64,000 nt of DNA from Ulota crispa (taxonomy: Eukaryota > Streptophyta > Bryopsida > Orthotrichales > Orthotrichaceae). The stretch is taken from the NCBI GenBank assembly GCA_963920765.1, contig OY987242.1:39421264-39485263 (forward strand), read 5' to 3'. Position 1 is the first letter of the stretch, and every line of letters starts with the position of its first letter. The position numbers and the translations under genes are program-made. Shown piece after piece: positions 12,150-24,392 of the stretch. The notes below the pieces were generated by a model. That model did not search any database. It was not told the origin of the DNA and saw only the letters and a list, made by a program, of their open reading frames with translations.

Positions 12150-12400
12150 AACTTGGTTTGTATTAGTTGTATTTGTTGGTCAAGTGAAATATGTTTTAAA
12201 AATTTGTGATTGGCTGTTGGATTAATTATGTTTGTCTGTCAAGCAAAGTATGATTTTAAAATTCATGATTGGTCAAGACTTGGTTTGCATTAGTTTTGCT
12301 TGACCAAGAAAGTATGATTAGCATCTCATTTAAAAATTTGTGAATGGACAAAGGCCAAGAAGCAAAGTGAAAAATTTGTGATTGGTTGAGGGCCAAGGGG
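12150..12400 (+). repeat. Diverged tandem copies of a ~70-95-bp unit
   Basis: The unit runs ACTTGGTTTGCATTAGTT...AAAAATTTGTGATTGG. It appears at about 12150, 12220 and 12277, with a partial copy ending near 12380. Arm B keeps a similar copy at 45715-45800. Confidence 0.55.
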
Positions 12401-12682
12401 CAAAGTGATGAACATGGGTGTTGAGTGTGAAATGGCATCTTTGGTAGAACCCATTGAATCTTTTTCTAACTTGAATTTGAAATTCAAATACAAAAGGGTG
12501 GAGAGGGAGATGAAGAGGCAAACTGATTTGAATCTAAAATTGAATTTGAAAATACTACTTGAGGTAAGCATCCTAAGCTTTGTATAAGATTTCACATGGC
12601 TCACAAACACAAACCAAGGTCACCTCATGGCTTTTTTCCAAAATGTGTCCATAGGACATAAAGGTATACTAGTTTTGGTAAT

Positions 12683-12989
12683 TAGATAGCAACACCCATA
12701 AGTGTGAGCGTTCCCATAACCATCACCTCTAAAATCTTGGAAAATCTATAGAAGTGAATAGATGTAATTACAAGGATGTACAACATGTGAACAAGAAACC
12801 TTAGTGTTGGTATTAGGTGCAATCGTAGTCGGCTCTTTAAAAATTCACAACTTACTCTCACAAATACTACATTCAAAACGGAAAACTCATTGTTTTTCTC
12901 TTGCTAACAAGATCTTATAATGTGCTAGATGTTTATTAATAATCATGTTCAAAACCCTTAATTTGATGGTGATAGGTGCTGCTACCTTA
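12683..12989. mobile_element. MITE family A, copy 3 (307 bp, shorter)
   Basis: The left end reads TAGATAGCAACACCCATAAG and the right end (complement) TAAGGTAGCAGCACCTATCA. The terminal motif agrees with family A but the element is about 120 bp shorter than the others. It lies just outside the inverted-duplication arm. Confidence 0.5.
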
Positions 12990-13257
12990 AAATTATTAAG
13001 AAAGGTGAAAGAGAAGCAAACATTTGCAGGCATATGGGCAGAGAAAGGTCAGGCACCTCAATACAAGTTTTTGCAGTTGTTGAGGTTGAGGCTTTTGAAG
13101 GCCAATCCATTCGTGTCTTTGTTTGTGCCAATGGGCTAATGCTGTTGTAACCCAAGCATTTACCACCAACCCCTTGCACATTTTAGCAATCAAACATGAA
13201 TAGACATCTAAGTGGCACTAATACATTGATCCTTGGATAAGGTCAATCCATTAGGTG

Positions 13258-13480
13258 AGAAAAAAAGTTGTAGACCATATTCAAGCATTGTAAACAAACA
13301 CCCCATTTAATTGGGCCTAGAACACAAAAAAAGAAGGAAAAAATGTTGATCATATCCAAGCATTGACCGTAAACAACCACTTCATTTAACTAGGCTAGAA
13401 CACAAAAAAGAGAAGGAGACCTTAACACTATCCAAGCATTTCTCTTAAAAATGTTGACATTATCCAAGCATCATTGTATC
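13258..13480 (+). repeat. ~80-bp tandem duplication plus partial third unit
   Basis: The unit contains TCCAAGCATTG, a CA-rich stretch, then CTAGAACACAAAAAA and GAAGGA. Two units are nearly complete (from about 13263 and 13340) and partial units with TCCAAGCAT follow to about 13475. Confidence 0.65.
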
Positions 13481-14118
13481 TGAAAATTTTATAAATTTGA
13501 ATTTCAACTAAAAAGTAGAATTTTTCATGACAAATGGGATTTGAAATTTTGATGTTGAAGAAAATCAAGTCCATATCACATAAATGTTGTATTCTATATT
13601 CTTCATAGATACTCTACAAAAGTAAGAAGCTACAATATTTGCAAAAAATGGGTTGCACTTTAAGTTTTTAAACCAAATTTTGTTGATTCCAAGTTTTCAT
13701 GGATTTTTTGTATTTGTCAAATTTCACATTTCTAGATGAATAGACTTTTGCAAAAAAGCAGAGATATTGAGGGTGAAGAGTTAGTTACCATAGTTTTCAA
13801 AAGGAAAGTTGTCATTGTTAATATCGGATGAGCCAGGTCGTTGGAGAGACATTGAAAAACTCCAAAGCCCTTCAGAATTGAGAGCAAGCAAGCTAGCCCC
13901 GGAGCTCTTGGTTGGACCTTCTCTTGAATGGTTTGTTTACTTGCTTTGGCAACATGGCAGTAAGAGGTGGCTGCACGTACCCTGCTAAACAACCATTGAT
14001 GCCAAATAGAGCAAAATAACCAATGATCGGAAAAAAACAAAAAAACAACCCATTTTTACCACAAATTTACATGAACCTTTTTGCTCTTGTAAGCGTGCAC
14101 CTTTGTACGTTCAGCATA
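13481..14118. other. AT-rich spacer, no gene seen
   Basis: The minus-strand open frame at 13732-14040 shows no recognisable domain and I do not regard it as a gene. Confidence 0.4.
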
Positions 14119-14523
14119 TAAGGTAGAACCACCTATTCTTGATCATATAAGCTCCTGCAAGATAGCACATTAGAGCAACAATGTGGCGCAAATTTTTCTT
14201 TGGCGGCTTCATACAAAATATTGCGACACAATTTTTTTTTGAATTTTTTTCATGCAAAACTAACTTGTATACAAATTTTGGAGTGCATAAGTTGTTTTGA
14301 ATCCATAGACAATCACTGGACTCTCCTAATCCTGGTCATAGCCAAACTACTTCTTGCTCACTATTTCCTACTTTCTTTTGGGATACATGTCATGACCTCA
14401 TTAGTCTTAATTTTGAAAAGGAAAAAAATATGCATTCCTAGGCTTGGAAATAGGCCGGTTGGAAATAGCACACCCTACAAGTTGGGTTTGGATCCCTGGT
14501 CGGGAATGGATGGTCCTACCTTA
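14119..14523 (+). mobile_element. MITE family A, copy 4 (405 bp)
   Basis: It begins TAAGGTAGAACCACCTATTC and ends GGATGGTCCTACCTTA. The whole element is the reverse complement of 27583-28009, including GTTGGGTTTGGATCCCTGG near the right end and a poly-A/T tract in the middle. This full-length match between two separate sites establishes it as a repeat family. Part of the interior is also found at 23640-23870. Confidence 0.75.
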
Positions 14524-15069
14524 GAATGATAACTAACTTGCTTTCTAAACATGAATTCTATCTAAGAATTTTTATATTCATTCCCATACAGCTCCTCTTT
14601 GCTTTATTCCTACGTATTAAATAGCAAGTCAACATACAATTCTTTAGCAAAGAAAACAAGAGAAAAGATTGCAAAACTTGAGCTTATTCTAGGGAGGTGC
14701 AAAGATGTGTCCATGGTTGGGGTTGAAACAACCAATCATTGACATAATTTCCACGACAAACAAAGAAAAATTGAGGTGGAAAAAAAAAACCGAATTGTTT
14801 TTTTATTAATCCTTAAACATCCCATAGGGATAGTAGATATGTTGCTGTATAATTGACATTTCAGTTTTATTTTGGGATCTCAAACAACTCACTAGAATCG
14901 CATTGATCTATATTCCAACTAATTTTGTTGACCTCAAATGTAGTAAAAAGGTGATTCCATTCCAAACACACAAAAAAAGTACCTTGTATTGTACTGTCAG
15001 CAAAAGGGTTTTTCAGATGTTTAAGGGTTAAGTTGGATTTGAGAAAATCAAAATGATGGATCTGCATTG
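14524..15069. other. AT-rich spacer, no gene seen
   Basis: Nothing beyond short chance frames is visible. Confidence 0.4.
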
Positions 15070-15359
15070 AATATTGCATTTAGGTTGCCCACATTAATTT
15101 ATTGACATTTTACACTATATAAATCTTTATTATTACCATAATGATTTTTTTAATTGATTTTTGTCATAATCAAAATTTAAGGACTTGTCAACAACAATAA
15201 AGCTGCAAAAAAAAAACTAGCTATGTGAATCATTTGAAATCCTAATATTTAGAGAATTAAATCACTTGCATGCGCCTCCAAGTGGCCAAGTAATGAATCC
15301 TTAGGTAACTTTCTAAGGGAAGGCAACCTATATATTTAGATAACCTAAATGCTATATTT
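15070..15359 (+). mobile_element. MITE family C, copy 1 (~290 bp)
   Basis: The left end AATATTGCATTTAGGTTGCCC pairs with the right end, whose complement is AATATAGCATTTAGGTTATC. The element recurs in direct orientation at 52253-52535 with the same ends and an interior block containing TGCATGC and AGTGGYCAAGT. No protein is encoded. Confidence 0.7.
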
Positions 15360-15986
15360 AGTGTAGATTTTTTGAGTGTAGCACAAGACTACTACAAAAT
15401 GCAATGGATGCTTTCACACGGTCAGCAAATGATCAAGCACTTGCAAAAAAACAAATATTAATTAATTAAAATGGGGATTTAAAGTAAAAGGGAGGACAAA
15501 ATGCACCCCATGCATGTGTTTTTCCTTTGCAACTAAAAGGCAGGAATCCTATAAATCCAAGTACAATGGCGTAGATGTTGCATATAAATGTAATCCTTGC
15601 TCTAATAAACCCTTTGGAAACATACACATTAAAATCAATTCAACATTTTCAAGTATTTGACTTCTTTTCTCCACCTCCACCTACCATCCACCTTTTGAAA
15701 AAGAGCCACACCTTCAAAAACTAGGTACCAACAAACATGTGTCAAATTGGAATAAAGGTGCATAACACTTATAACCAACAACTACTGCTGCAACAAGAAA
15801 TATTAAAGCGCAAAACATATACCTTTGGTTTAAAAGCAATTCTACCACTAAAAAGAACAAAACCTAAACCTCATCCTAGTGATTTCAAAATTTTGATAGC
15901 TTTTCTTTTGACAAAGTAGTAAAATGACCATTTGAAATTGGAAGTTGTTGGTTATAAGTGTCATGTACCATATGAGCACAATACTA
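15360..15986. other. AT-rich spacer, no gene seen
   Basis: A short open frame at 15737-15919 has no recognised domain. No RNA gene is seen. Confidence 0.4.
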
Positions 15987-16192
15987 TCATACTACTAAAA
16001 TCATAGTGACCTCTATAATATCACATATGTCCTTTTGTAATATCACACATCCAATCTTTGTGACATTATCACATATATACAATTTGAATTTGAAGACTTA
16101 CTGAAATTTTTAGCTTGCAAATTATCTAACATATGAAAATCCTAATAAAATGCTAATGGTGAATGCGTAGCGTAGCAAGTGCCAACTGCTAG
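15987..16192 (+). mobile_element. Non-autonomous Helitron-like element, copy 2
   Basis: It starts TCATACTACTAAAATCAT after an A and ends GTGCCAACTGCTAG before a T, matching the ends of 3331-3614. A 5-bp stem TAGCA/TGCTA sits at the 3' end. It is about 80 bp shorter than copy 1, mostly by loss of interior sequence. Confidence 0.55.
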
Positions 16193-16866
16193 TAGAAAAC
16201 TATAAAGAAACAAGAAAACATGCATTTGGCTGCAAATCTAGAGTATCATATTTAGAGGATCATTACATACAATGCTGCTATCAATTGTAGTAAGTTAGTA
16301 TAGTTAAACCTCTGTAAATGCATACAATCGGAACTAGGGTAGGATATGAACTTAGATGGATTAGTCAAAAATGGACGTTACTTTTATTATGGATCTTGAA
16401 GTTGGTACCAAGAGATTTTGCTACTTATGCAAGGTATTGAATTAGAAAGATTCTACTATATTACAAGCTTGACCATTTCAAATAGCTCTTAACTTTAAGA
16501 GTGAACTTCCATCTAATACCGCAATTGAAAAATGCCAAAAGCAATAAACAAATTTACACTAGAAACTTGTTTGTTGTTTTTGTATTTTCCCATTTGAGAC
16601 AAACATGGAGGTTTGCCCTAAAAAGAAGTGAAATGCACATATTCTCCAATTATACATATCTATGAATTTCAAGCTAACTTCAATAAATCTGATGATCCAT
16701 AAAAACAAAGCATTTCATTCAAAAAAATTAGACATAGCCTGATGAAGACATCTTAGAGGGGGGGCACAAGGTTATCTATACTAGAAAGAGAAACTTGCTA
16801 AATCATAGCACAAAAATATTTAGAAACACTTTGTAGAAGACTAACTAAACTTCTATGAATGTTGTT
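16193..16866. other. AT-rich DNA with a copy of the GGAGGTTTGC repeat
   Basis: The 16567-16619 segment is a third copy of the unit found at 1349-1410. Otherwise nothing is seen. Confidence 0.4.
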
Positions 16867-17416
16867 GCACTTTTTCCAAAAATATTCAAAAGCTTCAACT
16901 GCAAATTCCAAGACGAGAATTACATTGTACGACATTTCAAGAAAGAATTATGTGCCACTAAAACTGAGCAGGTATGGCAGTATCACTAAAACCTAGGCAA
17001 ATTTGGCAAAAAATGGTAAAACTCTAAGAACTAAGCAAGAGAGTAAGCAACTAAACATTTTCAAAAAAAATTCAAGAGCTTGAATTGCAATTTCCAAGAC
17101 AAAGATTGCATTGTATGACATTTCAAGAAAGAGTTGGGTGCATTGAAATTGAGCAAGTATGGCAGAATCACTAAAACCCAAGAAAATTTGACAAAATGAT
17201 AAAACTTTGAGAACTAAGCATGAGAGTAAGCAATTGCACTTTTTCAAAAAAAAGTTCAAAAGCTTAAACCGCAAATTCCAAGACAAAGATTGCATTGTAT
17301 GCCAATTTAGGAAAAAATTGGATGCCTTTGAAATTGAGCAAGTACGGTGGCTAAATCACTCAAATCCAAGAAAATTTGGCAAATATGGTAAAACTCTAAG
17401 AACTAAGTAGGAGATT
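16867..17416 (+). repeat. Three tandem copies of a ~184-bp unit
   Basis: Copies begin near 16867, 17053 and 17236, each with an A-rich start, then TTCAAAAGCTT, AATTCCAAGACAAAGATTG, GAGCAAGTATGG and AAAACTCTAAGAACTAAG. In one frame the units read like charged coiled-coil sequence (the third keeps KFQDKDCIV and QFRKKLDAFEIEQV without stops), so the array may be an amplified exon. The other copies have stops, so no protein is claimed. Confidence 0.8.
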
Positions 17417-17589
17417 TAGCATCTTTGACCAAAAAATGCAGCAACAACAAAACCAAGATTGCAAGGAAAATATGAGCTTGGTACTAATCCAAATACCATA
17501 TGAACCAATTTTGATGATCTCCGTGTTGAGAGCAGGACCCACATCCAAGTTTGCGCAGCAAGTTGTGATTCCACCACTCTAGCTAGCGC

Positions 17590-17755
17590 ATGCTCTAGAG
17601 AAAATGGCACAGTAATGGAGGAGGAGCAGAAAAGCTTAGTTGGGTTGGAGCAGTTCAAATTATTGTGTAGGCTTTAGAAAAAATGGCACAGTAATGAAGG
17701 AGGAGCAGTAAAGTTTAGTTGAGTTGGAGCAATTCAAGTGATTGTGCAGATTGTG
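17590..17755 (+). repeat. Tandem duplication of a ~80-bp unit
   Basis: AAAATGGCACAGTAATG..GGAGGAGCAG..AAG.TTAGTTG.GTTGGAGCA occurs twice, from about 17601 and 17682. The two copies differ at only a few positions, so this is younger than most repeats here. Confidence 0.75.
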
Positions 17756-19149
17756 AGCTTTGCAAGGTGGAAGGGATTTGCTTTGAAATGCTAGGTATGG
17801 AGATTATTGGCATTGTAAGTTTATTGGTGGAATGGGCTGCGCCCCGGAAAGAGATGAGGCTAGAAAAAACCTCTCTTTTTGCAATTTGTCTTGGTTGACC
17901 AGAACACAACTTTATGTAAGGTAGATAGAACCATACCCGACCATTTAACCCTTGAGCTCCCAGGCCACTTTTACCCAAATGAGGGTTTTGGGGACCTACA
18001 ACTTTGATGCATCATATCTCAATCAGTGAGGATTACCTTGACAAAAGTCAATATATTTGAACCCTTGCTAGTGAATTCTTTGCTACCACAAAACACATTG
18101 CAAGGAAGCTTGTAAAGGATATTGACCGATTGCAGCGTGTAATATGCTCCTTGCCATCTTGCCAAGTATGGTGTTCCATGCAATCAAGACTTCCTAGGTA
18201 CTTGTACAATATTTGACTTGGCTTGTCATTACTCCACTTGCATGGACCACTTGAATACCTTGATAATTGCAATTTATAAGAAAGTCAAAAAGTTAGATCT
18301 AATCCTCAAAGCGCCCCATGATATCCTAAGCAACAGGATCCTATCATTGTGGCACTTAGGGGTTAAGGATCTAGGCGTCCTCAAGGTTTGAGAAAATCCA
18401 TGCTAAAAATCAATAGGGTTAGTCTTTCAACAAGCAATCATGAAATGTAAATTTTGTGGAAAAAATATGGTATATTATTTTATATTAAAGGGCAAAGTTG
18501 CAACTCATAGGGTCCCTATTAGCAACTCTAGACTAATCTTGAAACTCCTTGGATGTGTTCCTATACCTACACTAGATGGTTCCTCACCTAATTGTCCGAA
18601 AGTAGCGTAGCAATTGACATGTGACAGATTTGCTTGTGCAAGTGGCATTCATTGCCCCACTATAAGTTTGGATGAGTTGTCCAAAAAAATTGGTCATATT
18701 TTCAAGAAATGGCTACTTTTTGAGGATTGTGCATCAATTATCAAGGACTACTAGACAACATCAAACAACAACATTGTAGAATGTCTATTGGGGTTTGAAC
18801 TGTAAAATTTAATGAGTAACTCCAAACCATTATATTGTTTAAGTTTAATTGGTTGGTTTAAAAGTCTCAATTAGGTCATGGAGATAGGAAAGATGCCAAA
18901 TAGGACAAGAGTAAAAAGGATGCATTGAAAAGACAAAGGAAGAGATCCAAATAGGTAAAAAAATACTATAAAAGAAAGAGGAATCTAATAAGAATGGACC
19001 CACAACGTTGGAGAGCGTGAGAGTCTCAGCCTACTTGGCCGTGTAAGTGCTTTTTACTTGTTTTTGCTTGTCTATAATATAGTAATATGTTACTACTTGT
19101 GTTGTGTGTCATTGTATGATTGTTTGTGTGTTGTCTTTGGAGTGGATTG
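17756..19149. other. No gene; possible LTR-like promoter near 18960
   Basis: A TATAAAAG at 18967-18974 is followed by GAGAGCGTGAGAGTCTC near 19011, an arrangement like a retroelement LTR transcription start, but I found no partner LTR. The rest is AT-rich and unassigned. A segment at 18355-18385 (CTTAGGGGTTAAGGATCTAGG) resembles a right end of MITE family B. Confidence 0.25.
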
Positions 19150-20080
19150 TGAGAAGTGTTTATGTGTGTGCATGAGATTGAAGTTGTATTCCTATTGAGA
19201 ATTGGATCAAAGTGTTCTAATTGTGTGAGGAAATTAATCCCAAGTTGGAGAGTTTCTGATTCAAGAAATGTTTTGATTTCTTATAGCATGTGTGTGAAAT
19301 TTTCTATTTGAGTGTGTTATCAAATTGGATTGAATGTGATTGCATGAGTGCATATGGAATTCTACTTGGATTGAATTTGTTGAGTAGGATAGAATCTTGA
19401 GAGATGTTTGTTTGGTTAAATTTGCTTATTTTGGTGTCGTTGTAGTGTGTTTGTACCAATTGGGTGCATGAGAGATTTCACAAGTGGAATGCTAAATGCT
19501 TAAGTGTTTTAAATTTGAGTGGGTGGGATGAACCTAATAGCTTGAAAATTGGGAATGATATGAATAAAGTGAGAAGCTGAAAATGTTAAATAAATTAAAT
19601 CCTAGTCGGTGAGATAACTTCAAGTGGCTTATAAGAGAGAAAATATCATAACTAACTTGAAGAGTGATCAAGAGTTTGATTAGAGCCAAATTGGAAAGAA
19701 AAAGAGAGAACAAGGAATAGAAAATTCCGAGTTGAATTGGTGAGAGATTGAAAGAATAAAAGAGGCTTTGAGAGTGACATAAATCCAATTTGGAATGATT
19801 GAGTGAACAAGCCAAGTCAGAGTGAAATTAGAGAGTACAAGAAGTGAATATTCCAAGTGGGTAAGTTGAATGAATAGAGAGGAATGATTCCAAATTGGAG
19901 TAAAAGCCAAAAGGAATTTGAAGAGAAATTCCCAAGTTGTATGTGAGAAGTTGAGAGAAAATGAGAGACCAATTTGGAAGTGATTGCTTGAGTGTTTGAA
20001 AGAATGATTAATTCCTGCTTGGAATCAAAATAAAAGAATGTTGTGAAGCCGATTCAAAAGATTGTTGCAAACTGGAAAAG
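19150..20080 (+). repeat. Degenerate periodic region with CCAAGTTGGA words
   Basis: AATTCCAAGTTGGA-like words recur irregularly every 40 to 110 bp (near 19230, 19600, 19725, 19785, 19855, 19890, 19930, 19970 and 20015), separated by GAGAGA-rich purine stretches. It looks like a very old tandem array. The long minus-strand open frames here are a by-product of that purine bias. Confidence 0.45.
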
Positions 20081-22181
20081 ATAAAGAAAAGATGGAGCTG
20101 GAGAAAGAAAGCTCAAAGAAAGTTGATGATAAAAGATGCAAAAACCAGATTTGACCTACTATAACTCTACTTGGGTGTTCATTAAGAGTGAAAGGCATAA
20201 CAAATAGTAATTAGACTTAAGTCTAATAGCCATGATCCAAATTATGAAGAAATGTCCTACTCAAGTTTCTTATAGTAAATTAGAACGAGTGTAGCAACCT
20301 ATGCAAGATAATCTCTCCAAACAAACTCGTCCCTAGATTAGGATTATAAATAAGTAATCCAAATTACTAATCTACAAACATCAAGCAACAAGATCAAACA
20401 AAAACACATGTTGCGCTTTGTGATTTCAGTGTCAAATAGCACTTTTAGTGCTAAAATTGGAGTTGTATTGTATTGCTTGTTTCAACAAAAGTTGGATCAA
20501 GTTGTTTGTTTAATTGAAGTTGGATCATTACATGTGTTGAAATTGAAATTGAAACTCAAGTGGGAACACATTAAGTGTCAAAATTGACTTTGCATTATAC
20601 AACTTGTTAACTTGTCAAAAGTGACATTAATCCCAAGTTATTCTTGGTCATGGACAAGTCAAAGGAGACATAGGGAGTGATAGAAAGTGACCCTTTGAAA
20701 ATGTGCAAATAAATTTGTTTGGGTTTTTTAATAAAGGGTATTTTAATGGAGAAAATATTGGAAGGGCCAAACATCAATTAGTGAGGCAACAAAACTAGTG
20801 GCTATTTATAACTTTTAGTTGGTGAATTCTAGGCAACTCTTGTTTTAGTGACTTGTCATAATGTTTAATGTGATTTGTAGATTATAATAGCACCTTTCTT
20901 AAAGCTTATAGTATAGAGCTAAACAAGTGGTGTTGGATCTTACGTAGAAACTAGCTTGGAACCTAAACTCTAATCTGATTTTTATTTGGTATTGTACAAA
21001 CTTTTTTTATAATCCATTTTGGCACACTCACAAATGATGTGAAATGAAGTTTTATTTGCTATCAAAAACATTTTAGTTAGGTTCATTTGTGTTCTTTTTT
21101 ATAATAGAGGAAGTGATGCACAATGGTCTACCCAATGCATTGTTTGTTTAATAACAAAAAGAAGTTAATTGGAAGGATCTTAGGCCCACATTTGGTAAAG
21201 GGTAGGCGTGTGTTTGATTCTTGCTAAGGGCGGTATGAAAATGAGTATTTTAAATTCTTACACCAACAATTTCATGTCAAGAAAAGACTCAAATAAGTGA
21301 AATTTTAAGGTAATGAGATAGTAGGTAAAAGATTTTGGAATTAAGTGGATGAAATTGGTGATAGTTGAAACAAAAACTAGTGTATTCTTAGAAAAGGACA
21401 AAAGTTATTGGAGAGAGTTTGAAAAACACTTAGAAGAACCTACAAAGCTACCAAGTGCTTTTCATCTATTTTTTATGTATCCATTTATTGTAGTCTTGCC
21501 GGGTGGATCAATTGTTATCTTACAAGTTATGCTATGCCTCTTTTTCATTTTGGCATTTCTACTTTTATATTTTAATATAAAATGCATTTTAATTCATATT
21601 TAGTTAGTAATGATTTTGGAATGACAGCATGGCAAAAATGCGTGCAGTCTAATCATGCCCAATTATTTGCCTCTGTATTGAAGCATTGGTGCAACTATTG
21701 TAAAACTGGGTTGCAAAAAGGAACAAAGTTGACCACTTCTAGTTGTTTGGATTTTTGAAATTGCAAATAGAACCTTGCTTGTTTGATGTAGTCATTGTTT
21801 ACAACCAAATATTGAACTTAAAATGTTTATTCTTGAGGTAAATTGTACTTGTTCTCCTTAGAGTACAAAAATATTGAATATCACTTTAGAAAAGCTAAAA
21901 TAACTAGAACGGTATTTTACAAAATATAAAAAACGTACATGAATTCTATTGAAAACTTTTGGTTTTGTATTCATAATCAATTTCAAAGATTTGAAGTTAT
22001 TTTTGGTGTCAAATCCCATTGATAAATGTTGGTACATGCAATGGAAGATCATAGTGTGTGGACATGCTTGGTTTATAGTCTAAATTGTTTCATTTGCAAT
22101 CATCATGTAATTGGTAATCCTAATAGCACTTTGTAACTCACGATAGTAAACTCAAGTTGAAAATCTAGAAAATCTCACACT
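20081..22181. other. AT-rich intergenic DNA, no gene seen
   Basis: The plus-strand frame at 21349-21603 ends in a hydrophobic segment (LQVMLCLFFILAFLLLYF) but has no recognisable family and no splice context; I treat it as chance. Confidence 0.35.
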
Positions 22182-22967
22182 TCTTAATCCCTAAAGACCA
22201 AAGAGCCCAATATGGCCAAACAAGGTTTTTTGAGGTGCAAAAAGTAGAAAAAAAGGCATTGCATGCTCAAGTTTTGGTCTACCACTCAACTCCAAATGGC
22301 ATTGCAAGTCCAACAAAACTTTTGGATTGGCTTGTTGTTCCTTGAAGCGCCTACTTTGCTCTAGATTCTACAAGGAATATGGAGAATATTCTATGTTTTC
22401 AACAATTAGGAGAAGAATGTCTTTGGACAATCAAAGGAAGCAGCTTAGAGAACGAATGGGATGGACGCTCCCATGTTTTATATTGCACAAGGGAGAAGTT
22501 TGGTGATGTGTCACTTCTTTTCTCTCGATTGGGCAAGGTTTTTGTAGCTCTGAGGTAGTGAGCCAGCTAGATCTAGTTACTTTGACTGACCATATGTTTT
22601 GGAGTTTTTACCTATTTAAGGAGTTTTTTTTTCATCAAGTACATTTAGACACGGTCTCATGGGATCAACCATTAGGAATTTTTTTTTTGAGGAAAAAGTC
22701 TTACCAAAGTCCACAATCCATATTGTGGACTGCTATTCAAATTAACAAATATGAGATTCTCAATGGTGGGGATTTTGCAAATTTACTTGGATTTGAAACA
22801 AGATTGGCATTAAACATTTGATTTATAGTTGGGGATAGAATGACTAGTTTGGGTTGTGTGAATAGTTGTTCAACTTCCTAAAAACTTAGGGAATGTGCTG
22901 AAGGTTTCATACTAGAGGCATGATAAATTTTCTTAGCAAGATGCTTAGGGTTTAAGAAGCCAAGAAG
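22182..22967. mobile_element. Possible TIR element with family B-like ends (~785 bp)
   Basis: CTTCTTAATCCCTAAAGACC at the left and the complement CTTCTTAAACCCTAAGCATC at the right form an imperfect inverted repeat close to that of family B. Only the ends support the call. Confidence 0.3.
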
Positions 22968-23441
22968 AGATTTCTATTGTGATGAAAACCTCTTAAGTAT
23001 TGGTTTTGATGAAATCTTGATATTGAAACATTTGTTAAATTCAAAATGTAAATAACCATGATTTCAAAAAATAGTAAGCAAATTAAAAAATAAAAAATAA
23101 ACACAAAAATATACTACTTCCTTCATTTCTATGATTTTTCTAATTGTCAAGCAAGTTTTTTTATTACTAAGATTTTAATAGTTTTGCAAAAAACTTGACC
23201 AAAACTAGAAGTCCTAAAGGTCCACCTCATGAGCATTTTTGGAAATCATTTCTAAGAAAAAACTGGTTTATGTCAAATATTGAAAAAATTCATAAAAACA
23301 TTTTGGAATATGTTAAACCATGTGCATTCTACAAATATAAACAAACTTCTTCATGAGTTTGTTAAACACTATTGCCCAATCATGAAATGCCACGTGACAC
23401 TTTCACATTCAAAAACAATATTACTATGCTATGCTATAAGA

Positions 23442-24392
23442 AAGGTGAAAGCACCCATTGCCATTGATGCCCCATACCCAACCAATTGGGTCACTACAAG
23501 GGAGCAGTGTTAATTTGAACATTTTTTGTCAATTAGGTCATCTTAATTGGGACATTTTTTCTTTCAATTTGGACATGTCTTTGTCAAATTTTTGTCAATT
23601 TGGAGATTTTAGTCAATTTGGATGTTTCAATTCAGTCCTTGTTTCTTTGTAGTGAGTGTGCCATTTCCAACATTAGCATGGATGAGTGCTTTGGAATGCG
23701 TTCTTTTGTCTTTTTCAAGGTTTGTACCATTTAAGTCATGCCATGTGTCCCAAAGTGAAGTAGGAAGTAATGAGCTGAAATTAGTTTGGCTATTGGTGAA
23801 ATTGCATGAGTCTAGACATTAGCCATGGGCTCAAAACACTTCTGACTCTCAAAACATAGTAATTTTAGTTTTGCACATATAATTTAAAAAAAAAATTGCA
23901 ATCTCAGATTTCTTATCTTCCTACATGAAAAAAATATTTGTTAATTCAAACTCTTTATAGATTGTTGCAGAATCTCTTAACCCTCAAATGTTGGGCTAGT
24001 CACCGCAACTAGCTTGTTACAGTGACTTCTACAGTGGTTTTGAGAAATTTTAGTACTATGATTGGTGCAACAAGTGCCCAATTCTTATAATATTGTTTTC
24101 AAAAGTTGAAAAAGTGGACAAGACAAGCCGACCTCACAAAAATTGCACGAAAGATAGTATGAATCTTCTCACAATTTGGGTTCTCTAAAAAGACGAGTGT
24201 ACTTGATGAGGGTGTTTTTGCCTTGCATGATGGAATATGTGTTTATGATCACTTTTGGAAAAGAATAAGATGAAAATTGGTGTTTTTCTGTCATATAGAA
24301 TGTTTTTTCATAAGCAAAGGACAAAAAAAGTCCTTTGGATGTTTAGGGATTAGGTTATTGGGTATGGCTGCTTCCACCTTAGAAGTCAAGTA
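23442..24392. mobile_element. Composite MITE family A element carrying a nested family B copy
   Basis: The left end AAGGTGAAAGCACCCATTGCC and the right end (complement) TAAGGTGGAAGCAGCCATACC match family A. The segment 23640-23870 matches the family A interior, with TGTGTCCCAAAGTGAAGTAGGAA paralleling 27724 onward. A family B element at 23972-24353 lies inside, which explains the length. Confidence 0.45.
23972..24353. mobile_element. MITE family B, copy 2 (~380 bp)
   Basis: The left end is ATCTCTTAACCCTCAAATG and the right end (complement) is CTAATCCCTAAACATCC. Interior words are shared with 11205-11575, including CAAGTGCCCA, CACAATTTGGGTT and CATGATGGA. It is nested in a family A element. 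Confidence 0.6.

Larger units (their letters stand above)
8395..12552 (+). repeat. Large inverted duplication, arm A (~4.2 kb)
   Basis: This stretch is repeated in inverted orientation at 45715-50310. The outer boundary is near 8395 (GTTATTTAGATAGCTAAC), matching GTTAGCTATCTAAATAAC at about 50293-50310. Similarity continues through the exon remnants at 8560-9984, a 200-bp block at 10177-10377 that matches 47954-48154 almost base for base, and on to about 12552. Flanks outside the arms are unrelated. Arm A has an extra MITE (11205-11575) and extra tandem copies near 12150-12400. The two arms face each other across about 33 kb. Confidence 0.85.

Noticed and set aside
18960-19070. LTR of another retrotransposon
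   Set aside because: TATA-like and start-like features are present, but no second LTR, primer-binding site or coding domain was found.
19534-19910. Hydrophobic minus-strand ORFs (possible membrane protein)
   Set aside because: They come from purine-biased degenerate repeats; no start context, no family.
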